Below are positions 32,886 to 43,455 of a stretch of DNA of 64,000 nt, piece after piece. Source of the stretch: Diabrotica undecimpunctata (lineage: Eukaryota > Arthropoda > Insecta > Coleoptera > Chrysomelidae); the NCBI RefSeq assembly GCF_040954645.1, contig NC_092807.1:4795187-4859186 (forward strand), written 5' to 3'. Under the pieces are notes generated by a model. It ran no database searches and was not told the DNA's origin. It saw nothing but the letters and a program-made list of their open reading frames with translations. The translations under genes were made by a program, and so were the position numbers. The number at the start of each line of letters is the position of its first letter. Position 1 is the stretch's first letter.

Positions 32886-33360
32886 CTATAGAGTGGATAC
32901 CAATTACTCAATCCTTCAATATTTCTAATTCAGTCTGTTCCTGTTTAGAAATGGGGTCTGAAAACATTTTCTGGTAAAGAACCTCCAATCCAATTTCTCG
33001 ACAAATTGAAACGTTTTCTATGAGAATTTAACATATCTACAGGAGATTTATTTGCAAATGATGCATTTACTTGGTGACATAATAATTTTTATTAAAAAAT
33101 CTTTTGGAACCATTTTCTGATTTACTTACTTCCTAAAAAGAAGCACATTTATCATATAATTATCAAAGGAACTTGTGGGAACAAATACGTTCCATAAAAA
33201 AAACTTTTAGACAATCTATAACAGTCTATATTTCTCATATGGAATGCTTCGTTCATCAAAATCAGTTACTGAAGTCGAAAAAGTTGATTAAATTATAAAT
33301 CGTCTTCTTCCTGATTGTGTCTTCAAGATAAAGAAATAGTTGTTGATCTTACCAAATAAT
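32886..33360 (+). pseudogene. Decayed retrotransposon Gag-like segment
   Basis: Translation in mixed frames gives FSGKEPPIQFLDKLKRF (near 32970), EFNISTGDLFANDAFTW (near 33030), EAHLSYNYQRNLWEQIRS (near 33135-33190), FRQSITVYISHMECFVHQ (near 33208-33260) and IINRLLPDC (near 33293). The sequence of an FSG...P..FL..L..F block, a W block, a R.Q...I..Y...M block and a LLP block follows the order of capsid regions in LTR-retrotransposon Gag proteins. No LTR, protease or polymerase is visible. The assignment rests on pattern only. Confidence 0.5.
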
Positions 33361-33369
33361 AAGAGGTTT

Positions 33370-34440
33370 AAATCTTCTTCTTCTTGTTCTTCTTCCTCTT
33401 GATAAGCAATTCTGCTTGTTCATTGGCGTATTAATACCTCTATGGAAGGTTATTACTCCATCTTTTGCGCGGTCGTCCGATACATCTTCTGCCGATTGGT
33501 GACTTATCTCTTGCTATTTTGACGACGCGGGTCTCCTCCATTCTGCTTATGTGGTTATTCCATTCTTCTTTTTTTTTGGTCTTACACTGGCTTTATAAAT
33601 TCTTGACTTCGTCTCAGTGTTAATGTGTTATTAAGAGAGTGTTATTAAGGCATCCTGCCAGTCTATTTGCTTTTTGTGCTTGATCTCTCACTTCTTTGTC
33701 CAGGTCTCCATAGCTGGATAGTGTAATTTTCTGGTATTTTATTTCCATTACTTTTTCAATACTGACGCCATCAATTTCTATTTTACCTACATCTGGTTGG
33801 TTCTTTGGTGACTACTATTGTTTTAGTTTTCTGAGATGAGACTGTTATATTAAATTCTTTTGCTCTTATGTTAAATCTGTGGACCAGTCTTTGCAGACTA
33901 TCTTCATCTTGGGCTAACAATATTGCGTCTTCTGCGTAACAGAGTATTTTTATTTCTTTGTTTGGCATTCTATATCCTCTTCCATTGTTAACGCTTTCGA
34001 TGATTTCATCCACGATTAAATTGAAGAGCATGGGACTCAATAAAACCCATTGTCTTATTCCGCTACCTATTTCTATAGGTTCTGTAAGTTTTCCATTTAT
34101 TCTGACTTCCATTTCGTTATTTTGGTAGATTGTTCTCGATAGTTTTTATAATATATAGAGGAACTTCTCTATTATACAGAAGATGGATAAAATCTTTGAG
34201 TTTTACTCTGTCAAACGCGTTCTTTAGGTCAATCAGACACAGAAATGCTGGTCTATTATACTTTAGTGATTTCTCAGTAATTTGCTTTATAACGAATATT
34301 GCATCTGTATACGATCATCCACTACCAAAACCCTGCTGTTCATCTGAAACTTATCCTCTGATTTATTAGTACTTGTAAAATCTGCCCTTTCTATTTCTCT
34401 TCGTAGTAAATTCTCTGTTGAGTCTATTTACAAGTATATA
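33370..34440 (-). mobile_element. LINE family D copy 2, minus strand
   Basis: The open part 34112-33783 reads MEVRINGKLTEPIEIGSGIR, then LLSPMLFNLIVDEIIESVNN and ILCYAEDAILLAQDEDSLQR, and NITVSSQKTKTIVVTKEP. The catalytic box is YAED rather than YADD, which would abolish activity. Upstream (34430-34130) the thumb-side fingers are visible in broken frames; downstream the connection region (GVSIEKVMEIKYQKITLSSY) runs to about 33570. The 3' end is an AAGAAGAAGAAG-like tail on the minus strand (33370-33400 on plus). It matches the family of the copy at 23850-24715. Confidence 0.82.
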
Positions 34441-35820
34441 TGATACGCGGCACCAAGCCTTTCGGCATGTGAGAGTAGGATTTGTTGGCACAGCTTGATT
34501 CTACTTCTGGAACCGCCTACTCAGTGAACATTGCTGAGTTTTGTTGCGGCGTAAGCATCCCCTATTGTTATCATGTTATCAATATTCATTACCAATATTT
34601 GACCATCTGTTTGTAAGCTTCTGACAATTCAATATCTTTATTTAACTTTTGCTAATTGTCAATTTGTCTGGTCACCAGTTTGCTACTACGTCATTTTCGC
34701 TACTCTCTGTAGATTATCCGTTGAAATTATACTGCTAATTTGGTTTGTTTTTTAACGTTCTAAACTGAATTTATACGATAATATTCAAGTCTTAGTCTGT
34801 TTAAATTATTACCCAAATTTTCCCATTGTGCGCCATTGGTAACAGAATTTTTTCTCTATTTTTTCTACTCCATATTTCACCGAGGTCAGACTGTGTTAAA
34901 TCGGAAGATTTCTGATATAGCTAGAAAGTATATTATTTCTTTATAGATAAGGTATCGCTTAGGCTTTATCACGAACCGTTGGAAAGGAACGAGTGCTCAC
35001 AGTGGCATGGAATGGAATAATTTTTAATCTGACATATTTTAAGTTTTTGTACTCGTTTGCCGTCGAGCGACGACAATTTATTAGCGTTGTTTTGAAGAAA
35101 AACGTAAAAATAGAGCAAGGAAATGTAGAGTATGAATATAATTTGTGTACGGTATTTTCTTGCTGAAATTTTTGCTTGTATTTATTATGAATAAACAACT
35201 CGAACGGTTTTTTTTTCTAAAATCATCGAAATGATCAATGAATAATTTTGTTGAAGTGATCAAACTTTAAACCAGATTATGAAGCATACTCACTTTTCGT
35301 GAAATTACTTCTTCTCTTACAGATTTTACAATTATAACACAATTACAGTACAATTTTATACTTTTTTGTCATTCCACTCATTATAGTGATCCCTAACAAA
35401 TTCCAAACTTACTTCAGGGATTAGTGCAGATGTCCACGTGAGTCCTTGTATTTTTTCTTTGACCATTAATCCTAAAAAATCAGGTCAAAATTCTACATCC
35501 TCAACATCTACCAACCCGCATATATATCGCATTTATCAGCTTGATAGACTATTGGACAATATCCTCTAATGAGTTTTCAAGATAAAGAAGTAAGGCTCTC
35601 AGTCTTTGTTAGTTCCGGAGACCTCGGTTATTTTGGTAGTAACCGAATATCATCGGACTAGATCAGACCATCTACTCTGCCGTTGCTCTGAAGGGTTCTA
35701 TCAAACAGCATTTAAACTAGTCCCTTAAATTTTTCAACCATAACACTCTCTTCCTTTCGACACTCCTTCCTCCTCTTATTTTTCCCTGTATTATCAATCT
35801 TAGCATCTTTGTTACTGTAT
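34441..35820. other. Intergenic, nothing recognised
   Basis: No coding similarity or repeat is recognised in 1.4 kb. Two minus-strand frames near 34959-35263 are open for 60-79 codons but have no recognisable features. Confidence 0.4.
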
Positions 35821-36215
35821 ATATCTACAAGTACAGAGGAACCTATCTAAAACTTATCAAAACATCTAAAATCAATCTAGCATCTTCCAAAATAAAATAT
35901 TTTTCTTTGTTCGAGTCTCATCTTCGATATGGCCTTCCTTTTTGGGGTTCTGGTACAGCTGTCCAATCTGTTGTTATTTTTAAATTACAAAAAAAAGCAA
36001 TACGGTATCTTTTTGGCTTCAGTAGAATAACACATTGCAGGAGCTACTTCAAAAATCACGGGATTTGGCTCTTCCTTCTTTATATATTTTAAAAACTGTT
36101 TGTTTAATTCGTAAACACCTACACGTTTTTCCAGCAAGACCTAATCATGACTACTCCACCAGAAATTCAACCTTTGATTTGTATTTACCGATTACGTCTA
36201 CTGAGTTAGTAGAGT
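35821..36215 (+). mobile_element. CR1/Jockey-like LINE copy with internal deletion
   Basis: The beginning reads YKYRGTYLKLIKTSK, nearly identical in DNA to 60735-60785. It then jumps to the C-terminal region: NLASSKIKYFSLFESHLRYG, LPFWGSGTAVQSVVIFKLQK, KAIRYLFGFSRITHCRSYFK, and after a frame change NHG...LALPSLYILKTVCLI, RKHLHVFPARPNHDYSTRNS. This is the typical end of CR1/Jockey reverse transcriptases (R.L.YG...WG.......I..LQK.A.R). The whole reverse transcriptase core is missing. Confidence 0.8.
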
Positions 36216-36332
36216 GAGTTATATATTATATTCGGCAAGACCATATTCTTCAGTGAAAGAGTTTCTTAACGAATAACTAAGAAATTACAGTACATTTGTG
36301 TACAAGTAACCAAATGATTTTTATATACATAT

Positions 36333-36800
36333 ACAGGCTGGTCTTTAAGTAATAGTACAAAAAGAAACAGTAGATTCTACACTTTAAAATATTACGATCT
36401 AAGCCAAACTGCTTTAATAAAATGTTGATATTAAGAAAGATTCAGGATGTTACAGTAGAGATTAAAAATTTTATTTTTCGCTATAACTTTCATGTTTGTA
36501 AAGATTTGTATATAAAAATTCACAACTGGGTACTTTTTAATACGAGGAATTATAATTTGATAGAAACTTTGATGCAGCTTATAGAGGGCGCCACATATGC
36601 CACATATGTGACATAAATTTGCACTTAACTTTTTTGCTCTTTATGTTACCGGTATCTCTGACAAAAAATATTAAAGATACATTATTTTACCAACAAAAAG
36701 ATATACTTGTTAATAACTTCAAAACTCAACAGTTTTCGAGATAATCGCATTTTACAAATCAGGTGCATAATTCTGATTTAACGCAATTACTCCAGGCATC
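36333..36800. repeat. Interspersed repeat R1, copy 1
   Basis: This stretch is found again in inverted orientation at 42760-43192. Shared blocks include the end (CAGGCTGGTCTTTAAGTAAT here, ACAGGGTGGTCCTTAAGTAA there), TTTAATAAAATGTTGATATT, TAGAGGGCGCCACATATG, and CGAGATAATCGCATTTTA. It contains a small palindrome of CACATATGTG. No coding is visible. It is probably a non-autonomous element. Confidence 0.8.
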
Positions 36801-37369
36801 GATGGAAAAATAGGCACAAACATCCATACTTCTGAATTTTAGTATGAAATACCTTTAACTAATGATAGTTAACGAAATATTATATAAAATAAATATATGA
36901 GTAGAATAATTAATAATAGTATTTGACAAAATAGCAGAATGATAGGATTTTATATCAAAAATTTTACGTTTTGTATTAAATGAAAGTCATAATAAAATCA
37001 TTTTATTGACAAACCAAATTAAGAAATAGTTAAACTAAATAACATTAAACTTTTTGTCAAAGTAAGTGTTGGATATGTCCACCATTTTTTTAGTTCATTT
37101 TGCAATACTTTCCATAAAAGATCATCTCATATTAAATAGCATCATTGGTTCAAAAGAAACTGCTGCAGTATGTATTATAAGTATTATAAGTATAATAATA
37201 AGTATTCTTATGAAATTTTTTATGAATTAAATAATTTTATCAATATCTCACCACATGACCAAGGAATGTGACTACCACGACCAATCAAACGTCCTCTCTC
37301 TATAATGTGGTGGTGTACCATCTTGCATAAACCACATAGTTGGCCTTAAGTTTGATGACAATTCTTCCA
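36801..37369. other. Intergenic, nothing recognised
   Basis: AT-rich sequence with a short TATTATAAG/TAATAATAAG repeat region near 37170-37205. It ends with the left copy of the target duplication of the next element. Confidence 0.45.
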
Positions 37370-37384
37370 AGAAATCAATAAAAT
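37370..37384. repeat. Target-site duplication, left copy
   Basis: AGAAATCAATAAAAT occurs here and, identical, at 40481-40495, directly flanking the LINE at 37385-40480. Confidence 0.92.
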
Positions 37385-40300
37385 ATATATATAATTTCGG
37401 TTTACAACGTTCTTCGACGTCTTCCGATTTCCAATCTCCATCTCATTCTATCGTTCCATAGATCGTCTTCCAGTTCTCTTTCTCTGATTTCTTTATCAAC
37501 TCCTTCTCTCCAACTTCTTCTAGGCCTTCCTGGTCTTCGCCTACCTCTTGGTTGCCATTCAAGAATTTGTCTTGGTATTCTATTCTCCGGCATTCTCCTT
37601 ACGTGTCCGTACCATCTGAGTTGTGTCGTTTTGATGTCATCAACAATATTATGTGTAACCCCCATGATTTCTCGGACTCTCTCGTTTGTTATTCTGTCGC
37701 GTCTGGAGATTCCCGCCGAGCGGCGCCAGAAGTCCATTTCTGTTGCTCTAAGCATTTTCTCTGATCTGTCTTTTAGGGGCCACACTTCGCATCCATATGT
37801 TGTGATACTTTTTATTATGGTGTTGTATATTCTTCTTTTGTTGTCTTTAGAGATGTTTTTATCCCACAGTACGCTGTTTAGTAAGGCTATGCCTTTCCTT
37901 CCCTGTGTATTTCGTTCCTTAATGGCTGCATCTAATTTTCCGTCTTGAGTGATTTTTACTCCTAGGTATTTGTAGTTATCACATAGTTTGATCTCTTGAT
38001 TTTCCTCTACGAGAAGGTTATGTTGATCTCCTCCGATACTCATGTACTCAGTTTTTTCCATATTCACTTCCAAACCCCACTCTGTAAACTCTTCTAATAG
38101 TTTTCGCATCATGTAACTAAGGTCTTCAGAGTCCTGTGCGATGATGACCTGGTCATCTGCAAAGCACAGAGTGTACAAAGTTAAGTCTATTAGTGGTATG
38201 CCATATTCGTACATTTTTTCTTCCATTTGTTGAGTGCTGCTTCGAGGTATATTTTGAATAATGTTGGGGATATACAGCATCCTTGTCTTAGTCCTTTAGT
38301 CACTTTGAATCCCGGTGTTATCAGATTTCCTGTTTTAATTCTTGTTGTTTGTTGGTAGTACAACGTTTTTACTGCTTCAATCAATTCTATATTTATATTT
38401 GTTTTCCCCAGTGCCTCCCATAATTTATCAAGCGGGATACTATCATATGCTTTCCTAAGGTCTACGAACGTCAGATGGACTTCTTGGCCACGAGCAACTT
38501 TCTTTTCAATTATCTGAGTAATAGAGAAGACATGGTCTATTGTAGATCGACCTGCACGAAAACCAGCCTGTTCTTCGGCTTCCATATCTTGGTATTCTTC
38601 TTCTATTCGATTTTTTATTATTTTCCCATATATTCTGCTAATACTACTAGTAACTGCAATTCCTCTATAGTTTTCAGGTTTCGATTTATCTCCCTTTTTA
38701 TGGATGGTGCTCATATGCGATTCTTTCCATTCCTCAGGTATTTCATGTTTATTTATGCATTCCTGGAAAAGTTGTCGTAGTCGTTGAATTAGTATTTTGG
38801 GTCCATGTTTAATGAGTTCTGGAGCTACATTTCCGGGGCCAGGTGATTTGCCATTCTTTAGATGTCTGCATACGGTTTCGACTTCTCTCTCATTTATTCT
38901 GATTGGTCACCCTATCAGCCTGACGCCTTGTAAACCATAGTTCTCTATCTGTTTGAAGGGCTCTCTTGTCTCTGTTAGTAAATCTTTAAAGTATTCTTCC
39001 CAAGTTTGCGGTGATATGGACTGGATAATATCTCTTTTTTTGTTGTTTCTTAAATTTTTTAACAGTTTCCAGCTTTCTGAACTTTGGCTTCCACCAATGT
39101 ATGTATTTATCATGGTGCACTTTTTTTCCCAGGATTCATTTTTCTTTTGGCAAATTTTTCTTCTGACCATCGCTTGCATTCTTTTGTATTCGATTCTGTC
39201 TTCCACATTTTTTGTGTTCAGATATTTTTGATACAATTTTCTTTTCTGTGTTATTTCCTGCGAAATATCTTGATCCCACCAATATGGTTTTTGTTGTCCG
39301 ATCTTTTCATATCGCCCTAGTGCTTCTAGGGCAGCGGCGTGTATACATTCTTTGATGGTTTTGTATAACTGATTAACATTCCTGGTATTATCTTCCGTTT
39401 CAATTAGTTTTTGTTCCAGTCTACGTTTATATAGTTTTCTAACACTTTCTTGGTGTAAACTATTCAAATTGTATCGTACTTCTTGTACTTGCTCCTTTGT
39501 ATGGTTATCTTGCGGCCTTTTCTGTTCTCTTTTATGTGGGAATGAAATATCTGAACGTAGGAGGTAGTGGTCACTGCCGCAAGTGGGTCCTCTACATGCT
39601 CTTACGTCTTTTGTTTTCAGTCGACTTTTTTGTTTAAGGATGACATAGTCTATAACTGATTTTAAGTTTCGGGTTTCCTGAGTCCACGTATATTTATGAA
39701 TGTTTCTATGTTGGAAATATCCATTCATGATTCTGAGTCCATTCTGATCACATATATCTATTAACCTTTCTCCGTTATTGTTTGTATTATCTTCTCCATA
39801 TCTACCTACTACTTTATCGTTGTTCTTTTTTCCGACTCTGCTGTTGAGGTCTCCCAAGATTATTATTTCTCTTGTGTTACCCACCTTTGTGATTTCTTCA
39901 TTCAGTTGTTCAAAAAAGTTATCTTTCACATTTACAATCGCATCGTCATTGATTGCATATATGCCCAGAATGGTCAGTCTGTATCCTTTTATACATATAT
40001 TCATTTTTATCATTCTTTCGTTGATACCTTCCCATGATGTGATGTATTTTCTAAAGCGACGGTGTATCATAATGGAGACTCCTTGTTGAGCTCTACGTTC
40101 TTTTGTGACTCCGGTGTAGAAATGATCGTATTTACCTAGGTTTTCTGATCCTTGTCCTTTCCGTTTCGTTTCCGTAATAATAGCTATGTCTATCTTCATT
40201 TTGTTTAGTTCTTCTAAGATTTCTGGAGTTTTCTTTGAGATCCCTTGGACGTTCCATGTCGCAAAAATCATTTTCCTGTTCCGTAGCATTTTTCGTCGTC

Positions 40301-40480
40301 GTATATCAGTCCGGTTCCGAGGCTGGATTTTGGAGTTTTTAACCTTTACCATTTTTGACGAGTATCGAGTGGTTAACCCGATGCCCCAACCCCCAACTTG
40401 GAGGACCAGGGTTTGATTTTGGAGCTTTCCTTCTCCTAGACGGTTTGCTTTCACTGCAGCTTAAGAGTATCGTCTGCCCT
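37385..40480 (-). mobile_element. Nearly full-length endonuclease/reverse-transcriptase LINE (3.1 kb)
   Basis: The insertion is bounded by identical 15-bp direct repeats (37370-37384, 40481-40495), so both ends are known. On the minus strand it has a 25-bp leader, a long frame with an N-terminal apurinic-type endonuclease and a reverse transcriptase, and a short 3' end of TA repeats. No separate first open frame and no RNase H are visible. The length (3,096 bp) is close to that expected for a complete compact LINE. Only two clear lesions are seen in the coding frame, so this copy is relatively young. Clade is not decided. Confidence 0.92.
37402..40454 (-). pseudogene. LINE polyprotein: endonuclease plus reverse transcriptase, one stop and one frameshift
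   Basis: From ATG at 40454 the first 515 codons hold the endonuclease: MIFATWNVQG (about residue 62), IAIITETKRKGQG (about 92), IIILGDLNSRVG (about 195) and GSDHYLLRSD (about 294), so the Asn, Glu, Asp-Asn and Asp-His catalytic positions are kept. An in-frame TGA (38907-38909) interrupts, and the same frame continues to the reverse transcriptase: IHKKGDKSKPENYRGIAVT, EEQAGFRAGRSTIDHVFS, LTFVDLRKAYDSIP, KGLRQGCCISPTLFKIYLE. A one-base slip in a run of six A (near 38213 on plus) shifts to the frame 38280-37402 with LCFADDQVIIAQD, YKYLGVKITQDG, FWRRSAGISRRDRITNE, LRWYGHVRRMPENRIPR and a basic end. An alternative start is the MLRNRKMIF methionine near residue 56. Confidence 0.9.
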
Positions 40481-40495
40481 AGAAATCAATAAAAT
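40481..40495. repeat. Target-site duplication, right copy
   Basis: AGAAATCAATAAAAT, identical to 37370-37384. Confidence 0.92.
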
Positions 40496-41014
40496 CAGTT
40501 TCGTTATTGATATGCTGAAGCGTTAGAAATTAGCAAGTTTTGCTGATTCCTAATGCTGAAGATAAAAGTCGTGTACTAACGCAAACCATTACTTCATCTT
40601 CCTGATCAGGCGTAATGATTTTCGGTCAGCCTAAGTTATCAAGTTTAGGACGAAACGAACCACTTTCGCCTAAATTCCGAAAGAGATGTTTAAAGGTTTG
40701 GTGATTAGGTTGTAGCCTGTTTGGGTATCTTTTTAAATATCCCTTCTCATATCCGTATTAGAAAAATTATTATGCCTCGGCATTTTCTGCTTTTCTTTAA
40801 TAAACCAAAATAAACAGAATAGATAGAATAGAAACAAATTAGACATTACAAAAATCACTGGTTAATCGAAACAAGACTTATTTTTTGTTATCAAAATCAT
40901 TCGTGACATCAGCCTACTATGTTAGAATTTCCCGTAACGCATTCGGGGTTTTCTATATTTTTTAAATATTATTTTTAACACTTAATAAAGTAATTTTAAT
41001 ATTTATTTATTATT
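40496..41014. other. Intergenic, nothing recognised
   Basis: AT-rich sequence with no recognisable coding or repeat. Confidence 0.4.
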
Positions 41015-41618
41015 TACTAGCGGACCAACTCGACATCGAGTTTTTTAAATGAAATTTTTATTTTGCGAGAAAAATATACAATATATACAATGACCGGAAG
41101 TAAAAATATTTTTATCAATAACTCAAAAACTATAAATGATAATTTCGTGAACTTACATTTTTGAACTCTACGTTGAATTCTCTATTGATTTGACTAATAA
41201 AAACGAAACCGGAAGTCGACCTCAAAACCGGAATGCAATTTTTAATTCATCAAATGTCGACATGGATATCATTTGGCAGTTAATTTTGCATGCTGATCAC
41301 GAATCCGGTGTCAGATTTGCTCTATCTTGACGTTTTATGCGCGTTTCGGGTCACTTCCGGTGTCGGATCGCAACCGGAAGTACATATTTAGATTCGTCTC
41401 GACGAGACCTTTCGATCCATATATACATTGTGGGGTCTAAAACTTAAAGTAAATTTTAACTTCCGGTCATCTCAAAACCGGAAGTGAATTTTTGTACCAA
41501 AAGTATATCTTGACAATCTCATACGTAATACTAATAATATCCCGAAAAAATATTTTAATTATCTAATATGGTTTTTGAGTAAAGTGGTGGACAAGAAAAG
41601 GGCTTAGCGTTTTAGTAT
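41015..41618. repeat. Interspersed repeat R2 with ACCGGAAGT motifs, copy 1
   Basis: It begins TACTAGCGGACCAACTCGAC and ends GCGTTTTAGTATA. From 41221 to 41618 it aligns without gaps to 51518-51915 with only about seven differences. ACCGGAAGT or its complement occurs at least six times, in both orientations. The two ends share a short inverted TATACTA/TAGTATA match. No coding is visible. The first 200 bp differ in length from copy 2. The class is unknown; a non-autonomous DNA element or Helitron-like element would fit. Confidence 0.85.
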
Positions 41619-42021
41619 ATAAGATATTTTAAACAACTTATATTATAATAAAATAATTCAATAAATTATGTTTGCTATAAGCATCTCCTGCTAACGTATC
41701 AAGAAAATACAGACACCTCAAAGTTAGACTAAATATTAAGTTATTAATAAAATATAAATTTTATATTTGATCATTAATTTGATGATAAATTTGAATATTA
41801 TATAAAATATATAAAAATAAAATTTGATTATAGTTTAAAAGGAATTTATTAACAACTAAAGTTTAAAAAGAAATGATGACTAGAAACGAATTGATATGGG
41901 GTAGTAAATCGATGTAAAGACCATTATTTCGTAAAGCTACTCGTGACGCCGACTCGTAGCGCTTCTTCCGTGACGCTCGCCTCAGCATTTTACAACAAAG
42001 AAAAAGAAATACAACTTTAGT
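41619..42021. other. Intergenic, nothing recognised
   Basis: Very AT-rich to about 41880, then a GC-richer patch (41930-42000) without recognised similarity. Confidence 0.4.
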
Positions 42022-42116
42022 ATAGAAACTTCAGAGCAGCCGTCTCAAAAGTTCGAATAGCTATGATGATTGCCGACCTCCGCCGCGGAGATGGCACTTG
42101 AAGAAGATAGAAACTT
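42022..42116 (+). mobile_element. LINE family A 3' stub: 75-bp insertion with 10-bp target duplication
   Basis: Positions 42032-42106 equal the last 75 bases of LINE A copy 1 (near 1988-2062) with one difference, ending GGAGATGGCACTTGAAGAAG. The insertion is flanked by the direct repeat ATAGAAACTT (42022-42031 and 42107-42116). It is therefore a complete, extremely 5'-truncated retrotransposition event rather than a random remnant. Confidence 0.93.
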
Positions 42117-42759
42117 ATAGAAACGATAGAGAAAGGAAATTGTAAACATGATGGCGGCCAATCTGTGAATACTGTTATATTTTTATGAATCTAATTTATT
42201 GTTTTTATTTATTATCAAAGATTCTACACTTATAACACTCACAAGTTTATTTAAAGTCTTTATTTGTACAATATAACTAATTTATTTCACACTAATAATT
42301 ATATCATTTATTTACATTTATTACAATACGCGCGTTACATTTTAAAAACTCGACGCGATGTTCAAAAACTAACTGTCCTCAACAAAATTCCCTCTTTAAA
42401 TATAAAATGCCGTTAATCGAGAATGCCGGCGATTCCCTTCGAATAGACGAGAAGGTCGCTTGGTCTGGTTTTTCAGCTGAGCGGCGAATTTATTAGAATT
42501 CGGTCGACGACCCTTGCTGAATGATCTCGAACGCCATGGAACTGGTTTTAGCGTAGGGATCCCTTGGATATTGCCTACTAGAAAAATACTTATTAGAAAA
42601 ACATGTTTACAGTTTTGAGTCATATTATGCGTCATTATTTATCTCAACAATACGGACATGGCACGTAAAGAAAAAGATAGAAGCTTCTCTCCAATAAAAC
42701 ATTTAGCAGCCATAACAAAGTATTTTGTTGTTGAGTTGTTTTAATAAGAAAAAACCATT
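42117..42759. other. Intergenic, nothing firm
   Basis: A minus-strand frame (42635-42396) of 79 codons covers a GC-richer patch but matches nothing I recognise. The patch could be part of an unrecognised repeat. Confidence 0.35.
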
Positions 42760-43192
42760 AATTATGCTCATCCAAGGTATTCAGTGCTTTACCGCACAAA
42801 TATCACAACTAAGAATTATTATGCAGCTGACTTATAAAATGCGATTATCTCGAAAACGGTTGAATTTTGATTATGGTTTGAACGGTTATTTGAATTAATA
42901 TTTTTTTACACAAATCGCGCCAGCCACATATGTGGCGCCCTCTATCAGCTATATCAAAGTGTGTATAAAATTATAATTTCTCCTACTCAAAAGCATCCAA
43001 TTGTAAATTTTTATTCATAAATGTTTACAAACGTGAGAGTTATAGCGAAAAATAAAATTTTAAATTTCCACTTTAACACCCTGTATCTTTCTTAATATCA
43101 ACATTTTATTAAAGCAAGTTGGCTTAAATCATCATATTTTAAAGTGCAGAATCTACGGTTTCTTTTTGTACAATTACTTAAGGACCACCCTG
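42760..43192. repeat. Interspersed repeat R1, copy 2 (inverted)
   Basis: Reverse-complement counterpart of 36333-36800. It shares TGTGGCGCCCTCTATCAGCT, AACATTTTATTAAAGCAAG, the GAAAAATAAAATTTTA block and the outer end GGACCACCCTGTAT. The copies are diverged by many substitutions and small indels, so they are old. Together they bracket 6 kb containing the LINE at 37385-40480. Confidence 0.8.
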
Positions 43193-43443
43193 TATATTTG
43201 GGTCACATGCAGCAACTTAAACTTAGTAGTTTGTACAGTGGTTGGGTTTCAATTGCAGATAATATACTTAAATGTATCAAATTAAAAGAAAATGGGTATA
43301 ACTATCCGGGAACAATGTGCCCCTACTCGAAACAGAGTAGATATTTAGATCTACTTCGAAGATCTTTAAATAAATTGAGAGATTGTAGATCGCCGTAGAT
43401 TAAAAGTACTATGCGTCTCGTCTAGAGCTTATATTACGACCCA
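43193..43443 (+). other. Short open frame of unknown nature
   Basis: The frame reads HMQQLKLSSLYSGWVSIADN, then ILKCIKLKENGYNYPGTMCP and YSKQSRYLDLLRRSLNKLRD, ending at 43398. Its beginning overlaps the end of repeat R1. I do not recognise it. It lies immediately before the insertion site of the next LINE. Confidence 0.3.
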
Positions 43444-43455
43444 TAAGTCAAGCAG
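43444..43455. repeat. Target-site duplication, left copy
   Basis: TAAGTCAAGCAG occurs here and again at 44860-44871, flanking the LINE 43456-44859. The first bases may be shared with the element's TAAG tail. Confidence 0.85.
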
